Shown in pieces: positions 16,521 through 24,850 of a stretch of 29,552 bases of DNA. Origin of the DNA: a virus; the IMG/VR virus record IMGVR_UViG_3300020233_000005, positions 1-29,552 of that record, one strand, 5' to 3'. Every line of letters begins with the position of its first letter. The first letter of the stretch is position 1. The notes beneath the pieces are model-generated. The model did no database searches, was not told where the DNA came from, and saw only the letters and a list, made by a program, of their open reading frames with translations. The position numbers were made by a program, and so were the translations under genes.

Positions 16521-18044
16521 ATGCAATCAGTAAGTGAATGGCAAAAAGGAATACAACCGTCTAACACTGGAAATACAGGTTTTCAGTCTGTTTCTGCTTG
16601 GCGGTCAACACGACCAACAACAACTAGACAGCAATTACAACCAGAACTTTCATTCTTTGATAAATTAAAAGGGTTTGGAAGTAGTGCCTTAAGTGGTATT
16701 AAACAGATACCGAGCTATTTATCACAAAGTGTAAGAAACCCTATACAATCAGGTGAGGGGGTGTTTAATACTGGTGTCGTTAAACCATTAGCTTTTCTAA
16801 ATGAAATAGGTGTTTCATTGACCAAGAAGTTTGGAATAAAAACTAGTGAGCCAAGGAATGTATTTGCAGAAGCTTCGAAAGCTATCGATGAACTCAAAAG
16901 GAGCGACAACCAACAAAAGGCATATGACACAGGTTCTTTTTTGGGGTATATGATTCCGTTTAGTAAAGTTTCACAAGGTGCAAGACTCGGACTGGGTGCT
17001 TTAAAACTGACACCAAAAGTAGCGAAGTTTATACCTGCGATTGCAGACACTGTGGGATTTTTAGGTACAGGACAGATACTATATGAAGAAGAAAATGGTT
17101 CGCGCGTTGACCAGTTAAAGAATGACACGATAGCACTTGCTTTGTTTACTGGCGGTGGCTTCTTACTTAAACGTGGTTTGGCACTAAGACAAAACAAATT
17201 AAAAAATACTCTTTCAGAAAAGGCTAAAAAGGAAGTTACAGAAGTGATGAAGCCAGTGGCGTCAACATTAGAAAGTGGTGGCAAAGTACCCTCTTCTGTT
17301 TTAGACGAAGCTGTAACAAAGGCAAATAGTGTTGTTATCAGAGATACTGGTAAGACTACAAAGGAGTTACTACTAGACTCATTAGAGAAAAGAGCGAAGA
17401 CATCAGTCAAAGAACTTAGGACACGTCCTGCTCTAAAGAATGAGCTTAGAGTTAAGCCAATAAAGACAAAGTCAGCACCCAAGATAAAAGAAGAGCCACT
17501 AAAAGTATTTTCAACTGAAAGCACATCAGGTCTTGCTAAAAGCATTAAACGAAAAGCTATCAAGTCTAAGATGATATTTGCGTTTGACAAACGTTTTAAT
17601 GAGTTGCCAAAACTTGAAAGGCGTATAAAGAAAGAAGATATTAAAAAGACAGATGAGTTTACTGTCAACAACCCAAATGAAGCTTTTGTAGTGGCTATGG
17701 GGCGAAAACCAGCACCGGCAGGCATGTTGCCAGAAGATATGCTTGTGTCAGTTACCAACTATGCAAGTGCCACGGGAAACGTAGAAGTGATGCGAAAATT
17801 AGCCAACGAGTCTGGTTTATTGTTAGAAAGTAGGATTTTAGGGCAAAGAGTACAAGCCCTTTCACAACTTAATCCTGTTGCTAGAAAGTTGACTGAGGTA
17901 ATAAAAGCTCATCAAGGTAAGGTTGTAAACTATGACAAAAGAGTAAATTCTACAAGAAAGACTATCAAGAATGAAGTAAAGAAAAACAACCTATCAAAAG
18001 AAGATACAAATTGGAGTAAATTTTTGGATAGTATCGTATGTTAA
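16521..18044 (+). CDS. Internal virion protein, probable first half of a split giant protein
   Basis: These 507 residues open with two similar motifs (QSVSEWQKG, residues 2-10, and QSVSAWRST, 22-30), followed by hydrophobic glycine-rich segments (about 145-210: GARLGLGALKL, SRVDQLKNDTIALALFTGGG) that could contact membranes. The C-terminal half (AFVVAMGRKPAPAGMLPEDM, then LLESRILGQRVQALSQLNP) resembles large multi-domain ejection proteins of environmental phages, and the ending KFLDSIVC with a terminal Cys is characteristic. A large antisense frame overlaps this gene but is only its shadow. Partner gene: 18217. Confidence 0.65.
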   Translation: MQSVSEWQKGIQPSNTGNTGFQSVSAWRSTRPTTTRQQLQPELSFFDKLKGFGSSALSGIKQIPSYLSQSVRNPIQSGEGVFNTGVVKPLAFLNEIGVSLTKKFGIKTSEPRNVFAEASKAIDELKRSDNQQKAYDTGSFLGYMIPFSKVSQGARLGLGALKLTPKVAKFIPAIADTVGFLGTGQILYEEENGSRVDQLKNDTIALALFTGGGFLLKRGLALRQNKLKNTLSEKAKKEVTEVMKPVASTLESGGKVPSSVLDEAVTKANSVVIRDTGKTTKELLLDSLEKRAKTSVKELRTRPALKNELRVKPIKTKSAPKIKEEPLKVFSTESTSGLAKSIKRKAIKSKMIFAFDKRFNELPKLERRIKKEDIKKTDEFTVNNPNEAFVVAMGRKPAPAGMLPEDMLVSVTNYASATGNVEVMRKLANESGLLLESRILGQRVQALSQLNPVARKLTEVIKAHQGKVVNYDKRVNSTRKTIKNEVKKNNLSKEDTNWSKFLDSIVC

Positions 18045-18214
18045 AAGAATTAAAATATCACATAATCGTCTGGGGAATAATAGTTGTATTTGTTGTACTT
18101 AATTTTGGCGTACTTGGAGCATTAGAAGTGTTTGGAACATTAGTTTGGTATATTATAGTAGCGACTTTTATCGTAGCGACTGTCTTTTTATTAGGTTATC
18201 TTTTAAGTGAATAA
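18038..18214 (+). CDS. Small two-span membrane protein, 58 residues
   Basis: An ATG at 18038 overlaps the previous stop by seven bases and runs 58 codons to TAA 18212-18214, two bases before the next ATG. A basic MLKELKYH head precedes two hydrophobic spans (IIVWGIIVVFVVLNFGVLGA and TLVWYIIVATFIVATVFLL). It could be a holin, but the real lysis cassette is 6 kb away. A membrane partner of the flanking ejection proteins is an equally good reading. Confidence 0.7.
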   Translation: MLKELKYHIIVWGIIVVFVVLNFGVLGALEVFGTLVWYIIVATFIVATVFLLGYLLSE

Positions 18215-18216
18215 TT

Positions 18217-20229
18217 ATGGCAAAAGTCTGCATACCAAAAGAGAATATAGATAGTTTCAAAAGAGCTATAAAAAAGCAGGATATTAAAATGTCTGACTTG
18301 TTTAATATGTCTACTGAACAGCTCACTAAAAAACTTAAACCATACGCAGGAAAGAATACGAAAGATGTGGTGTTACTTTTTGAACAGAAACGTATTCTAA
18401 AAAATAAACTACTTGGAATGAAAAATGCTGTTAGTAAGATTGGTGAGATAGGAAGATATGACCCAACAAAAAAAGCAGAAATTAAGAAAGCACTTGATGA
18501 GTTTAAAGCACAACAACGAGAAAGGGTGTTGAGTCCAAAAGAAACTGAAAACTTTTATAATGCATTAGCAGATAAAATGCTCGGTATCCATGTTACCAAA
18601 GCAGAGGCTAAAAACTTTTCAATACTAGAAAACAAAGCGAATAAATTAGAAAGCAAAATAGATATAAACAAGACACCAGAAGACGCACCGATATGGAGAG
18701 AGTTTGCTTCAGCAAAACATCTAGCAGTGAAGTATCACACACAACTGATGGAGGGCAATGGTGACATACGCACACTATTAAAGTCTTTTGGTAGTGACAC
18801 CAAACAAAACTTCAAAGAAGATAAACTAATTGCAACTGGTAAGTTAATGGTACAGGTACTTAACTTCATATCTGATTTATCAATTACAATGAAAGCAACA
18901 TGGGATAACTCGTTTATGGGTAGACAGGGTATGAATGTGCTTAAAACGCATCCGTCTAAGTGGTACCCTTCGGCAATGAAGAGTAATAAAGACTTTATTG
19001 ACACACTAAGAGGTCAAGATGCAGAAGCGGGGCTTATGATTGACGTATATTCAAGAAGAGGTTTTCTATCTGGCGAATACCAGACTGCTAAAATTATACC
19101 AAAGTCCGAGGAACCTATAGCAACACGAATACCTGAGCGACTACCTCTTATTGGTAATCTGTTTAAAGGTGCTGACATTGCCTTTATTGGTAACGCTATT
19201 CGTGTACGCATGGACTTATTTGATATGTTCAAAAAGAAAGCACTAGAGAATGGTGTAAAATGGGACAAGGCTCAGATTGAGGATATCGGCACTCTTATAA
19301 ACTCACTAACTGCCCGTGGTGGACTAGAGGGTAATGTTGGGGGAGTTTTGAAAGTTGTTTTGTGGGCTCCGAAAATGCTCAAGGCAAGTTGGGATGTACG
19401 AACAGCACACACTCTCGGTATAGGGCTTAAAACGAAGTTTGCACGAGATGAGGCATATATGAATATGGCGAAAATCATAGGAACAGATGCCATGATAATG
19501 ACACTAGCAAACGCTATTAAGCCCGGAAGTGCAGAAACAGACCCCCGTAGTACTAAGTTTGGAACTATCCAAGTGGGCAATACCGCGTTTGACTATACAG
19601 GCGGTGCTAAGTCACTTGCTGTTATCGCAGCTCAAATGGTTACTGGAGAACGAAAAACCACAGGAAATAAAACAATTACTGAACTCGGCTCTGGGTTTGG
19701 ACAACAGACTCGCTTTGACGCAATTATAAACTTCCTAACAGGTAAAACTAAGCCATTTCTTAATGTGTTGATACAAGTATTAAGGGGCAGAACCTACGAA
19801 AACAAAAAACCAACAGCTGGGAGTGTCGCAAGAGGGTTGTTTGTCCCTATTGTTACTGACAATGCTATTCAATTGAAGGATGATAGCTCTGTATCTGCTG
19901 TGGCTGGTGTAATGCTTGACTTCTTGGGCATAAACGCAAGTACCTATCCACGCTCAAGTACAAACTTTGACCTTAACCCGAGTGATGAAATGAAAGAGTT
20001 TAAAGTGAAAGTTGGTGAAGAAGATTTTAAAAAAGCAAACGAAGAATACAATAAACAGGTATCGCTAATGCTTGGCAAGTTAGACATCAACTCAAAATAT
20101 CAAGTATTGTCAAATGATGATAAGAAACGCGTTATTAAAAGTAAAAAGGCAAAGATTAAAGCAGATATCTTTCGTTCTTACGGATTTAGGAAGAAACGTG
20201 AAAGACCAGACCGAACCCCTCGTATATAA
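18217..20229 (+). CDS. Large internal virion protein with LPD38-like domain
   Basis: This 670-residue protein has an N-terminal KVCIPKENIDSFKRAIKK opening, a helical section near 20-190, then a conserved core (WDNSFMGRQGMNVLKTHPSK; GGLEGNVGGVLKVVLWAPKM). Around residues 440-490 it has DPRSTKFGTIQVGNTAFDYTG, followed by AAQMVTGERKTTGNKT. The last block matches what I know as the large polyvalent protein-associated domain 38 type, found in phage ejection polyproteins. The protein probably enters the cell with DNA. It ends basic (GFRKKRERPDRTPRI). Together with 16521 it looks like one giant protein encoded in two parts. Confidence 0.75.
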   Translation: MAKVCIPKENIDSFKRAIKKQDIKMSDLFNMSTEQLTKKLKPYAGKNTKDVVLLFEQKRILKNKLLGMKNAVSKIGEIGRYDPTKKAEIKKALDEFKAQQRERVLSPKETENFYNALADKMLGIHVTKAEAKNFSILENKANKLESKIDINKTPEDAPIWREFASAKHLAVKYHTQLMEGNGDIRTLLKSFGSDTKQNFKEDKLIATGKLMVQVLNFISDLSITMKATWDNSFMGRQGMNVLKTHPSKWYPSAMKSNKDFIDTLRGQDAEAGLMIDVYSRRGFLSGEYQTAKIIPKSEEPIATRIPERLPLIGNLFKGADIAFIGNAIRVRMDLFDMFKKKALENGVKWDKAQIEDIGTLINSLTARGGLEGNVGGVLKVVLWAPKMLKASWDVRTAHTLGIGLKTKFARDEAYMNMAKIIGTDAMIMTLANAIKPGSAETDPRSTKFGTIQVGNTAFDYTGGAKSLAVIAAQMVTGERKTTGNKTITELGSGFGQQTRFDAIINFLTGKTKPFLNVLIQVLRGRTYENKKPTAGSVARGLFVPIVTDNAIQLKDDSSVSAVAGVMLDFLGINASTYPRSSTNFDLNPSDEMKEFKVKVGEEDFKKANEEYNKQVSLMLGKLDINSKYQVLSNDDKKRVIKSKKAKIKADIFRSYGFRKKRERPDRTPRI

Positions 20230-20234
20230 TTTAA

Positions 20235-20243
20235 TGTTATAAT
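20235..20243 (+). promoter_or_regulatory. Extended -10 promoter before the fibre and lysis operon
   Basis: TGT-TATAAT (20235-20243) lies seven bases before the ATG at 20251, the same spacing as at the terminase promoter. A second TATAAT lies at 20225-20230. No good -35 is visible because the preceding gene ends at 20229. A leaderless transcript beginning at or beside the ATG is predicted. Confidence 0.65.
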
Positions 20244-20250
20244 TATCAAA

Positions 20251-21156
20251 ATGAAACCAGATAAAGCACAAAACTTCATAAAGGACAAGGACACGGCTAT
20301 GTTCAAAGAAATGGCTGAAACTAATGATAATCTTGAGGAAATCAAGAAAGCTGTTAAGGACAAGGTGGTGGTGGAGATAGGTGAGGTAACTGGCTTTGGA
20401 GACTTCGGTAAGGCAATAGACTCATTTAAGAAGTCACTTGGTGCTATCCAAAAGATAGAGGGGAAAGACGGACATACACCTTCAAATAGAGAGCTTGTAA
20501 ATTTAATCACACCACTAATTCCCAAGCCAGTAAAGGGAGAAGACGGACAGGACGCTGTGGTGGACTATGAGCGTGTAATCCGCGAAGTATTAAGTGAGAT
20601 AGAGCTACCAGAAGTAAACAAGCAGGAAATTATTGATGAGGTAGTGACACAACTCCCTACATCAGGCGATGCTATAAGGGACTCACTAGAACTTCTACAA
20701 AAAGGGGAACGCTTGTATGTAGACGCTATAGAAAGCAAAAAAGGCAGGGGACTAGACGAGATTATCCAAGACCTCTACAAGAGAATAGCTAATAAAGTAC
20801 AACACATTGGAGGTTCTATTCGGCTGTGGGTTTCAGAGGAAGACGGCAACCCAGATATACAAACAAGTAAAATACGCTTCCCTAATGGCTCAGTGACACA
20901 GAATGCAGATGACACTGTATCTGTTACAATAACAGCAGAGGTATATACTTCTGATTTGTCAAGCCAAGTGGACAATGTATTGAAAGTGTTTACAGTGCCA
21001 GCACACACTAGAGTTTTATCAGTAACATGTACCGACTTCCCGATTATTTATCGACCCGTTGTGGACTTCACAACCAGTGGCACGACACTGACACTAACTG
21101 CAGAAGTTCAACCACCAAGTTTAAGTGCAACATTATTATTTACATATATCGTATGA
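20251..21156 (+). CDS. Fibre-base or baseplate-type structural protein
   Basis: This 301-residue protein has a helical N-terminal half (MKPDKAQNFIKDKDTAMFKE; EVLSEIELPEVNKQEIIDEV), a KGEDGQDAVVDYE linker, then a short coiled coil (GRGLDEIIQDLYKRIANKV). The C-terminal beta domain (DNVLKVFTVPAHTRVLSVTC to PPSLSATLLFTYIV) is of a type found at the ends of phage tail fibre or host-specificity proteins. It likely anchors or helps assemble receptor-binding proteins. It is first in its operon, behind an extended -10 promoter. Its stop overlaps the ATG of the secreted adhesin gene (ATGA), so the two are translated together. Confidence 0.65.
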   Translation: MKPDKAQNFIKDKDTAMFKEMAETNDNLEEIKKAVKDKVVVEIGEVTGFGDFGKAIDSFKKSLGAIQKIEGKDGHTPSNRELVNLITPLIPKPVKGEDGQDAVVDYERVIREVLSEIELPEVNKQEIIDEVVTQLPTSGDAIRDSLELLQKGERLYVDAIESKKGRGLDEIIQDLYKRIANKVQHIGGSIRLWVSEEDGNPDIQTSKIRFPNGSVTQNADDTVSVTITAEVYTSDLSSQVDNVLKVFTVPAHTRVLSVTCTDFPIIYRPVVDFTTSGTTLTLTAEVQPPSLSATLLFTYIV

Positions 21157-23726
21157 AAATCATCATAACAATCGCAATCTTTTTAACAGTATTTGCTGTA
21201 GCTTACGCTGCACCATCATCGCAGTCGTTTAGAACATTGCTACCAACAACAGACTCTACTTATGATTTAGGTAGTGCTGTAAAACGCTGGGCAAATGTAT
21301 ATACAGATAACATAGACGCTACTACAATGCTCATTTCAGGAAGCTCTACAGGTGACCTAGACGGAGGTGGATTTAGTCTTATTAACTGGAAGAACTTGAC
21401 ACTTTCAGGAACCCTCGGCGTAACAGGAGCCTCCACTCTCGCAACCACCACAATCTCTGGAAACCTCGCGGTAAACACAAACCAACTTTATGTTGATACG
21501 AGTACGGGGAGGGTTGGGATTGGGACGAGTACGCCAAGTAAGAAACTTAATATTTTATCTACTGGAAGTGACCAATTGAGGTTGTCTTATAGTGCTTCTA
21601 AGTACACAGATTTTTGGGTAAGCTCTGCAGGTAATATCTATGTCCAACCATCAGGAGGGACATTATATTCGTATGGTAACGTGGATATAAGTGGTGGTAT
21701 TCAATCAAACTACGGTGCAACTATCAATAATCAACAAAATAATTCAGACACAAGGATTAGTGGGGTATCTGATGTAAATCTCTTTTATGCAGACTCATCA
21801 ACAGACAGAATCGGCATCGGCACCACGGCACCTTCACAAAAGCTAGACGTGGCGGGGAATATCAATATCTCGGCAGGCTCTTCACTTAAGATAGCAGGAA
21901 CTGATGTTCTTACCGCCTCCACCACCAATAGCTCGGTAACACTCGGGCAAAATGCTGGGGCAAACCTTGGTGCGACTGCGTTGTATAACACGGCGATTGG
22001 TATAAATGCGTTGAAAGTTGCGACGAGTAGTAATAATAATACTGCGGTTGGATATCAAGCTCTTAAATCTAATACAACAGGAGCTAATAATACCGTCCAA
22101 GGAACGAATGCTCTATACTTTAACACCACAGGTGGCAGTAACTCAACACAAGGTGTAAATTCTCTTTTTTACAACACCACAGGTTCTAACAACTCTGTAC
22201 AGGGTTTTCAAACACTCTACTCCAACACCACAGGTTCTAACAACTCTGTACAGGGATACGGTGCATTAAATGCAAACACTACAGGCTCTAACCTCACCGC
22301 ACAAGGATACCAAGCAGGGCGCTACATCACAGGTGGAGCAATTGCAAACGCCACCTCTTCAACTTCACTCTACCTAGGAGCTCTAACCAAAGCACTTGCC
22401 TCAGGGGACACGAACGAAATAGTGATTGGCTATGGAGCCGTAGGAGTGGGGAGTAACTCGGTGGTATTGGGGAATAGTAGTGTTGCCACGACGGTGTTGA
22501 GGGGGAATGTGGGGATTGGAAACACTTCACCAAGCTACAAACTAGATATCTCAGGCACACTAAACGCAACAGGAGCCGTAACTCTTGGTTCAACACTCCT
22601 TGTATCTGGACAAGTAGATTTGGGTCTTGATGTTGGTGGGGGTAAGTTTAATTCTTATAAAACAACAACTGGAACATCAGGGACTGAATACAACACTGTC
22701 ATCCGTCAAGACTCTCTTCCTACATCCCCTTCAACACTTACTAATGTCGCACTTTATACACAGGCACAGCACCATGGTAATGCTACTGTTGGTATTTCAG
22801 GTCTTACTAGCTTAAAAGCAGTTACTACAAACAGTGATACGACTACTGTTATTAACAGCAAGGGTATAGATGTGAGTGTTACTCAAAACTTAGGCACCCT
22901 AACCAATACTTATGGTGTGTATGTTGGTGATATTACTACAGGTACGCAAACAAATACGCCATTCTCTTTTTACGCCTCTGACGCGAATACATATAACTAT
23001 TTTGCGGGGAATGTAGGGATAGGTACGACAAATCCGAATACATATGGAGAAGGTGCAACTACATTAGCTGTATATGGAGAAGGTTCAAATTTATATGTTG
23101 GAGATAATACAGACGGGGTTCGCCTTGAACAATCTGGAGCAACTTCTGCATTACGATTTGGAAATTATACAACTGGAGGAGCCTCTGCATTCTTGCAATA
23201 TAATAGAGCAACAGGAAAACTTCAATATTCTGAAGGGATAGAAGGTTCTAGGGATGATTTTTTCACTATAGGTAATACAGGCAACGTCGGGATTGGGACC
23301 ACGGCTCCAGTAGGAAAACTTGATGTTTATGGTCAGACAACAGACGCTGTAAGTCTTGTGTCTAAAACAAATGCAACAGATGCTGGTCTAAAACTTGCAT
23401 TCTTCGGTGCAAATAGGTCAACAGCAGATGAAGAGATGGCAGCAATAAGACCTTTGTTGGTAAGTAATAATGGTGGGGCTGGTAATGTACAACTAGGACA
23501 GCTTGCATTTGATACCTCTGGAGTTGAAAGAATGAGGATAGACAAAGACGGAAATGTAGGTATTGGGACGACGACGCCAGGTGCACTACTTACCGTTGAC
23601 AACGGTGACATATATGTCGCTTCTCCAACTAAAGGAATAATACTAACTTCACCAGATGGTACATGCGCGCGAGGGACTATAGATAATTCTGATGTCTTAA
23701 CATTTGCTAGTGTAACCTGCCCATAA
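21153..23726 (+). CDS. Secreted adhesin-like fibre protein with signal peptide
   Basis: From ATG 21153 the product has 857 residues. Residues 1-20 (MKIIITIAIFLTVFAVAYAA) are a classic Sec signal peptide with AYA-A cleavage. Then follow TTDSTYDLGSAVKRWANVYT, six VGIGTTTP-type fibre units, five 17-residue NNT/NNS repeats (GSNNSVQGYGALNANTT) near 300-390, and a C-terminus PDGTCARGTIDNS to FASVTCP. The start/end combination is typical of Patescibacteria surface proteins. A longer frame from 21027 overlaps the preceding gene and lacks the signal at its N-terminus, so it is rejected. Likely roles are a surface-displayed adhesin or, if the signal is not cleaved, a virion fibre. A Sec signal on a phage fibre is unusual. 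Confidence 0.82.
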   Translation: MKIIITIAIFLTVFAVAYAAPSSQSFRTLLPTTDSTYDLGSAVKRWANVYTDNIDATTMLISGSSTGDLDGGGFSLINWKNLTLSGTLGVTGASTLATTTISGNLAVNTNQLYVDTSTGRVGIGTSTPSKKLNILSTGSDQLRLSYSASKYTDFWVSSAGNIYVQPSGGTLYSYGNVDISGGIQSNYGATINNQQNNSDTRISGVSDVNLFYADSSTDRIGIGTTAPSQKLDVAGNINISAGSSLKIAGTDVLTASTTNSSVTLGQNAGANLGATALYNTAIGINALKVATSSNNNTAVGYQALKSNTTGANNTVQGTNALYFNTTGGSNSTQGVNSLFYNTTGSNNSVQGFQTLYSNTTGSNNSVQGYGALNANTTGSNLTAQGYQAGRYITGGAIANATSSTSLYLGALTKALASGDTNEIVIGYGAVGVGSNSVVLGNSSVATTVLRGNVGIGNTSPSYKLDISGTLNATGAVTLGSTLLVSGQVDLGLDVGGGKFNSYKTTTGTSGTEYNTVIRQDSLPTSPSTLTNVALYTQAQHHGNATVGISGLTSLKAVTTNSDTTTVINSKGIDVSVTQNLGTLTNTYGVYVGDITTGTQTNTPFSFYASDANTYNYFAGNVGIGTTNPNTYGEGATTLAVYGEGSNLYVGDNTDGVRLEQSGATSALRFGNYTTGGASAFLQYNRATGKLQYSEGIEGSRDDFFTIGNTGNVGIGTTAPVGKLDVYGQTTDAVSLVSKTNATDAGLKLAFFGANRSTADEEMAAIRPLLVSNNGGAGNVQLGQLAFDTSGVERMRIDKDGNVGIGTTTPGALLTVDNGDIYVASPTKGIILTSPDGTCARGTIDNSDVLTFASVTCP
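22172..22255 (+). repeat. 51-bp tandem repeat core in the secreted fibre gene
   Basis: Two identical 33-bp blocks (22172-22204 and 22223-22255) have a 51-bp period, which equals one 17-residue repeat. Neighbouring units (about 22080-22310) are more diverged. Identity at the DNA level points to recent expansion of the repeat. Confidence 0.85.
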
Positions 23727-23727
23727 T

Positions 23728-24078
23728 ATGAGAAAGAAACTAGCAATACTGGCAACAACATTAGTTATATCAGCAGGAGCTGTGGTAGCTCCTGTGTTGC
23801 CACCACAGGGTATGCCGATAAATGAGTATCAAGCGCTTGTGGAGATGTATGACTATGAGATTAAGGAAATGAACGCTCGTGGTGATAATGTGTTTGTAAA
23901 CGTCACAAGTAGAAATGAGTTATTGTCTAAACTGAATACATACATACGCAATAATCCGACAAAGAAAGATAAGGTACTTGGAGTTTCTAAGGAAACGTAT
24001 ACAGCTATGCGTGAATATTTAATCATACAATCTGAAACAAAAGGAAAACGCAGGTCGTTAATTCAAATAATAAGATGA
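23728..24078 (+). CDS. Small exported protein, 116 residues
   Basis: An N-terminal MRKKLAILATTLVISAGAVV followed by APVLPPQG looks like a basic head plus hydrophobic core with an AVVA cleavage site, so export by Sec is likely. There is no lipobox Cys. The mature part is charged and helical (INEYQALVEMYDYEIKEMNA; NELLSKLNTYIRNNPTKKDK). No family is recognised. It starts one base after the stop of the secreted fibre gene and overlaps the next gene by ATGA. It may be a chaperone or anchor of the fibre, a spanin-like envelope protein, or a superinfection-exclusion factor. Confidence 0.65.
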   Translation: MRKKLAILATTLVISAGAVVAPVLPPQGMPINEYQALVEMYDYEIKEMNARGDNVFVNVTSRNELLSKLNTYIRNNPTKKDKVLGVSKETYTAMREYLIIQSETKGKRRSLIQIIR

Positions 24079-24275
24079 AAGAGACTCCATATACAAAAAG
24101 AGAACAAGACCAATTCCGTGACAGTATTCACGTTAAGTTAGATGCTATAATTATTCAAACTACTGAAACCAACGGCAAGGTTAGAAAAATCACACTTGGT
24201 CTTGCCATTGCTTTTGGACTTATTGTCGGTCTTGGAGTAACAGATTTGTCATCGTTAATAAAAATATTTATATGA
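24075..24275 (+). CDS. Holin-like or XhlA-like small membrane protein
   Basis: The 66 residues comprise an N-terminal amphipathic, charged helix (YTKREQDQFRDSIHVKLDAI) and one C-terminal membrane span (ITLGLAIAFGLIVGLGVTDL). This layout fits hemolysin XhlA-like proteins that accompany endolysins and help permeabilise the membrane. It directly precedes the amidase gene, sharing ATGA. It could be the holin itself or a helper, since two other small membrane genes lie after the amidase. Confidence 0.65.
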   Translation: MKETPYTKREQDQFRDSIHVKLDAIIIQTTETNGKVRKITLGLAIAFGLIVGLGVTDLSSLIKIFI

Positions 24276-24850
24276 TAATACAATCTCCATCACCAAACTT
24301 CTCAAGTAGTAAATACAAAAAGGTAGGAGTGCAACTGCACGCTACTATAGGACTCATGCCAGGAACACTTAATTGGTTGCGCAACCCACGTTCTTTCGCA
24401 TCAGCGCACTACCTTGTGACAAAAGACGGTACGATACACCAACTTGTTCAGTTAAAGGACAGAGCGTGGACTTCTGGACGAATTGGGGGTGTTTCAGAGC
24501 GTGCTAAACGTATAATGCTACGTACCTTGTGGGGTTCATATGTTAAACCAGGGCATTATCTTATTCAAATAGAAGTTGAGTGTCTTAAAGGGGAAACATA
24601 TACAGAAGAACAGTATCAGAGTATAGTTGAATTATGTAATCAGTTTGATTTTGATGTTACTGAAAACAATTTAATCACTCACAGAGATACATACAGTATT
24701 AAACCTAATCTTGAAAAAGAACGCACAGAGATACTTAAAAGGCTAGGAACTATAAACAAATGTGACTCTCAACCTTTAGTATTAAACAACTGGGGACAAT
24801 TAAGTATAAAGGTTGTAGAGGGTAGAATAATTTTAAGTAAAAAAATATGA
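24272..24850 (+). CDS. Endolysin, N-acetylmuramoyl-L-alanine amidase (Amidase_2 type)
   Basis: This 192-residue enzyme should cut the bond between MurNAc and L-alanine in peptidoglycan at the end of infection. Visible family signatures are VQLHATIG with H23 as first zinc ligand, SAHYLVTKDGTIHQLV (45-59), DRAWTSG (63-69), IQIEVE (98-103) and ITHRDTYSIKP with H137 as second ligand and K144. The usual AWHAG histidine is Thr67, and the third ligand position after K144 reads N146, not Asp or Cys. There is no signal peptide, so release depends on a holin. The C-terminal 35 residues are an unassigned small module. Confidence 0.82.
   Translation: MIIQSPSPNFSSSKYKKVGVQLHATIGLMPGTLNWLRNPRSFASAHYLVTKDGTIHQLVQLKDRAWTSGRIGGVSERAKRIMLRTLWGSYVKPGHYLIQIEVECLKGETYTEEQYQSIVELCNQFDFDVTENNLITHRDTYSIKPNLEKERTEILKRLGTINKCDSQPLVLNNWGQLSIKVVEGRIILSKKI

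Noticed and set aside
16715-17758. Long minus-strand open frame of 347 codons
   Set aside because: It is the shadow of the internal protein gene on the plus strand; composition follows the other strand's codons and no motif is seen.
21027-21152. Longer start for the secreted fibre
   Set aside because: It overlaps the previous gene fully in this stretch and hides the signal peptide inside the protein.
22079-22310. 51-bp repeats considered as a CRISPR array
   Set aside because: They are in-frame protein repeats with diverged units, not spacer-separated identical repeats.
24143-24151. TGC-TATAAT inside the holin-like gene
   Set aside because: No start codon nearby and it sits mid-operon; likely chance.
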